Below are positions 6,371-7,345 of a DNA stretch of 7,345 nucleotides, piece after piece. Each line of letters begins with the position of its first letter. Within the stretch, counting starts at the first letter, position 1. The position numbers and the translations under genes are program-made. The DNA comes from Candidatus Dojkabacteria bacterium. GTDB lineage: Bacteria; Patescibacteriota; Dojkabacteria; GCA-002793355. The stretch lies in contig JALVLD010000164.1 of NCBI GenBank assembly GCA_027033525.1, forward strand, positions 1 to 7,345, written 5' to 3'. The notes under the pieces are model-generated. The model saw only the letters and a list, made by a program, of their open reading frames with translations, did no database searches and was not told the DNA's origin.

Positions 6371-6399
6371 TTGAAGAAATATTTAGAAAATGCTAAATT
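6371..6399 (+). promoter_or_regulatory. Putative leaderless promoter for the surface protein gene
   Basis: TTGAAG (6371-6376), a 17-bp spacer and TAAATT (6394-6399) precede the ATG at 6407, which is the eighth base after the -10 box. There is no Shine-Dalgarno. The hexamers are less perfect than those at 925, but spacing and start position match the other leaderless genes. Confidence 0.4.
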
Positions 6400-6406
6400 A
6401 TAGTTA

Positions 6407-7345
6407 ATGGTAGAGCCTCAAATTTCACAGGTAGTAGTTGGGGAAGATAGCGGGAACAATAGGCGTTCCAAGACGATGACGGTTATAATCGTTACGATTT
6501 TGATTATTATTGGTATTTGTTGTTTGATCTGCTGTTTTAAAGAAGGCGGGCGTAATTGTGCCTCTCTAAATGTGAACCTTAAGAAGTGTGAGGATGGGAG
6601 TATTTTAAAGGTCGTAAGTAATAAGCTAGTGTGTCAGCCAAGGGAAAGTTCGATAACGGGCGTTCAGTTAGATAATACAACTCAGGTATTGAAGATAACA
6701 AAATCGAATGGGGAGGTTAGTATAGTAAACTTATCACATTCCGGTTCAAATGTTTCCGCGGGTACAACAGCAAATTCTACTTTGCGTTGGGGTGGAAGCA
6801 GTTGGGTCGAGAATACAAATTTTAAAGTAGACAACAGTGGGGTCGTGACAAGTGGGGTTTGGCACGGAGAACGAATAGATATTTCTGATTACACCAACTT
6901 GGCCGCTGGTAATGGTATTGCCCTAAATAATGACACAGTGGAAGTAAATGCACCAATCTGTAGCGGTACAGACAAATTACAATGGAAGGGGGATAGGTTC
7001 GTGTGTGCTGCAGATCAGACGGCGGCGTATTCTGCGGGTAGAGGGTTAACTCTAAGTGGAACGACTTTAAACACTAATACCCCAACAAGCGCATGTCCTA
7101 GTGGCCAAGTATTAACTTGGGATGGGAATAATTTCACTTGTGTGGCTGACCAAGATACAACCTACAGTGCTGGCAGTGGCCTTCAACTTTCTGGCACCAT
7201 ATTTAGCCTTAACGCAGGCATAGATCTACTTACAGATGTAGATACTACAACCAATGCACCTACCAATGGTCAAGTGCTAAAATGGAATGGAAGCAACTGG
7301 GTGCCACAAAACGATACTGATACAGATACTTTAGCTAGCCTGAGC
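6407..7345 (+). CDS. Surface-anchored repeat protein (tail-fibre/adhesin-like), 3'-truncated by window edge
   Basis: An open frame of 313 codons with no stop before the right edge, so it is the N-terminal part of a longer protein. Residues 1-24 are polar and basic near the membrane (NNRRSK), 25-44 are a single hydrophobic helix rich in Ile and Cys, and everything after is polar and rich in Gly, Ser, Thr, Asn and Asp, presumably outside. From about 165 the protein repeats two motifs: [YSL]-[AS]-AGxG-[LI]-x-L (165, 208, 253) and L-x-W-x-G-x-x-[FW] (W193, W238, W293; also W128). Such repeats are typical of phage tail-fibre-like and bacterial surface fibre proteins. Cysteines pair 15 residues apart at 61/76, 185/200 and 230/245. 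The ATG follows a plausible leaderless promoter; M24, just before the helix, is a less likely start. The ligand is unknown. Confidence 0.75.
   Translation, partial: MVEPQISQVVVGEDSGNNRRSKTMTVIIVTILIIIGICCLICCFKEGGRNCASLNVNLKKCEDGSILKVVSNKLVCQPRESSITGVQLDNTTQVLKITKSNGEVSIVNLSHSGSNVSAGTTANSTLRWGGSSWVENTNFKVDNSGVVTSGVWHGERIDISDYTNLAAGNGIALNNDTVEVNAPICSGTDKLQWKGDRFVCAADQTAAYSAGRGLTLSGTTLNTNTPTSACPSGQVLTWDGNNFTCVADQDTTYSAGSGLQLSGTIFSLNAGIDLLTDVDTTTNAPTNGQVLKWNGSNWVPQNDTDTDTLASLS
6587..7141 (+). repeat. Three C-x14-C cassettes in the surface protein
   Basis: C-x2-G-x2-L-x-W-x-G-x2-F-x-C occurs at residues 185-200 and 230-245, and a degenerate form lacking the Trp and second Gly occurs at 61-76, close to the membrane. 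Nucleotide spans are 6587-6634, 6959-7006 and 7094-7141. Exactly conserved spacing suggests each pair forms a disulfide (inference). Confidence 0.6.
6899..7306 (+). repeat. Protein-level tandem repeats of about 45-55 residues
   Basis: Three units start at residues 165, 208 and 253, each an AGxG-[LI]-x-L segment followed by a GQVLxWxGxxF-like segment. The spacing is 43, 45 and at least 47 residues. Nucleotide identity between units is low, so these are old or selected repeats, not recent duplications. The third unit has lost its cysteines. The array probably continues beyond the window. Confidence 0.6.

Noticed and set aside
1..7345. CRISPR array, insertion sequence or integration site
   Set aside because: No regularly spaced direct repeats, transposase or integrase-like frame, terminal inverted repeats or tRNA are visible on either strand.

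Overview
The window looks like a piece of a small-genome, AT-rich bacterium of the Candidate Phyla Radiation (Patescibacteria). I infer this from low GC, compact genes and a gene set I associate with that group: a bacterial PH-domain membrane protein, a small two-helix membrane protein, a PP2C-like/transmembrane/beta-propeller protein, a GtrA-like protein, and a large surface protein with tail-fibre-like repeats. I cannot assign a phylum from sequence alone. The standard code fits: seven complete stop codons are TAA (4) or TAG (3), none TGA.

Layout. (1) 2-685 (+): alpha/beta hydrolase, cut by the left edge. (2) 686-924: gap with no convincing gene, ending in a strong promoter. (3) 925-4261 (+): membrane module made of a PH-domain protein, a 77-residue two-helix protein with a clear Shine-Dalgarno, and an 810-residue protein with its own promoter. 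The large protein joins a degenerate PP2C-like cytoplasmic domain to an outside beta-propeller through one membrane helix. (4) 4267-4800 (-): GtrA-like membrane protein, tail to tail with the propeller gene (5 bp gap). (5) 4854-5306 (+): unrecognised, mostly disordered 150-residue protein, divergent from the GtrA gene across a 53-bp region with a 13-bp palindrome. (6) 5357-6274 (+): thioredoxin reductase-like flavoprotein with a CATC redox site. (7) 6407-7345 (+): start of a surface protein with one N-terminal membrane anchor and repeats with paired cysteines, running off the right edge; being unterminated, it is easy to miss.

The most striking pattern is regulatory. Five gene starts (925, 1829, 4800 minus strand, 4854, 6407) lie only 6-8 bases downstream of a -10-like hexamer, four of them with a -35-like hexamer at 17-bp spacing. 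This predicts leaderless mRNAs. The internal gene at 1548 instead has a good Shine-Dalgarno, and the reductase a short leader with a weak one.

Together the genes point to cell-envelope functions: membrane scaffolding or sensing (PH, PP2C-like/propeller), lipid-linked sugar transport (GtrA-like), thiol redox, and a surface fibre. The functional links between them are inference from proximity.
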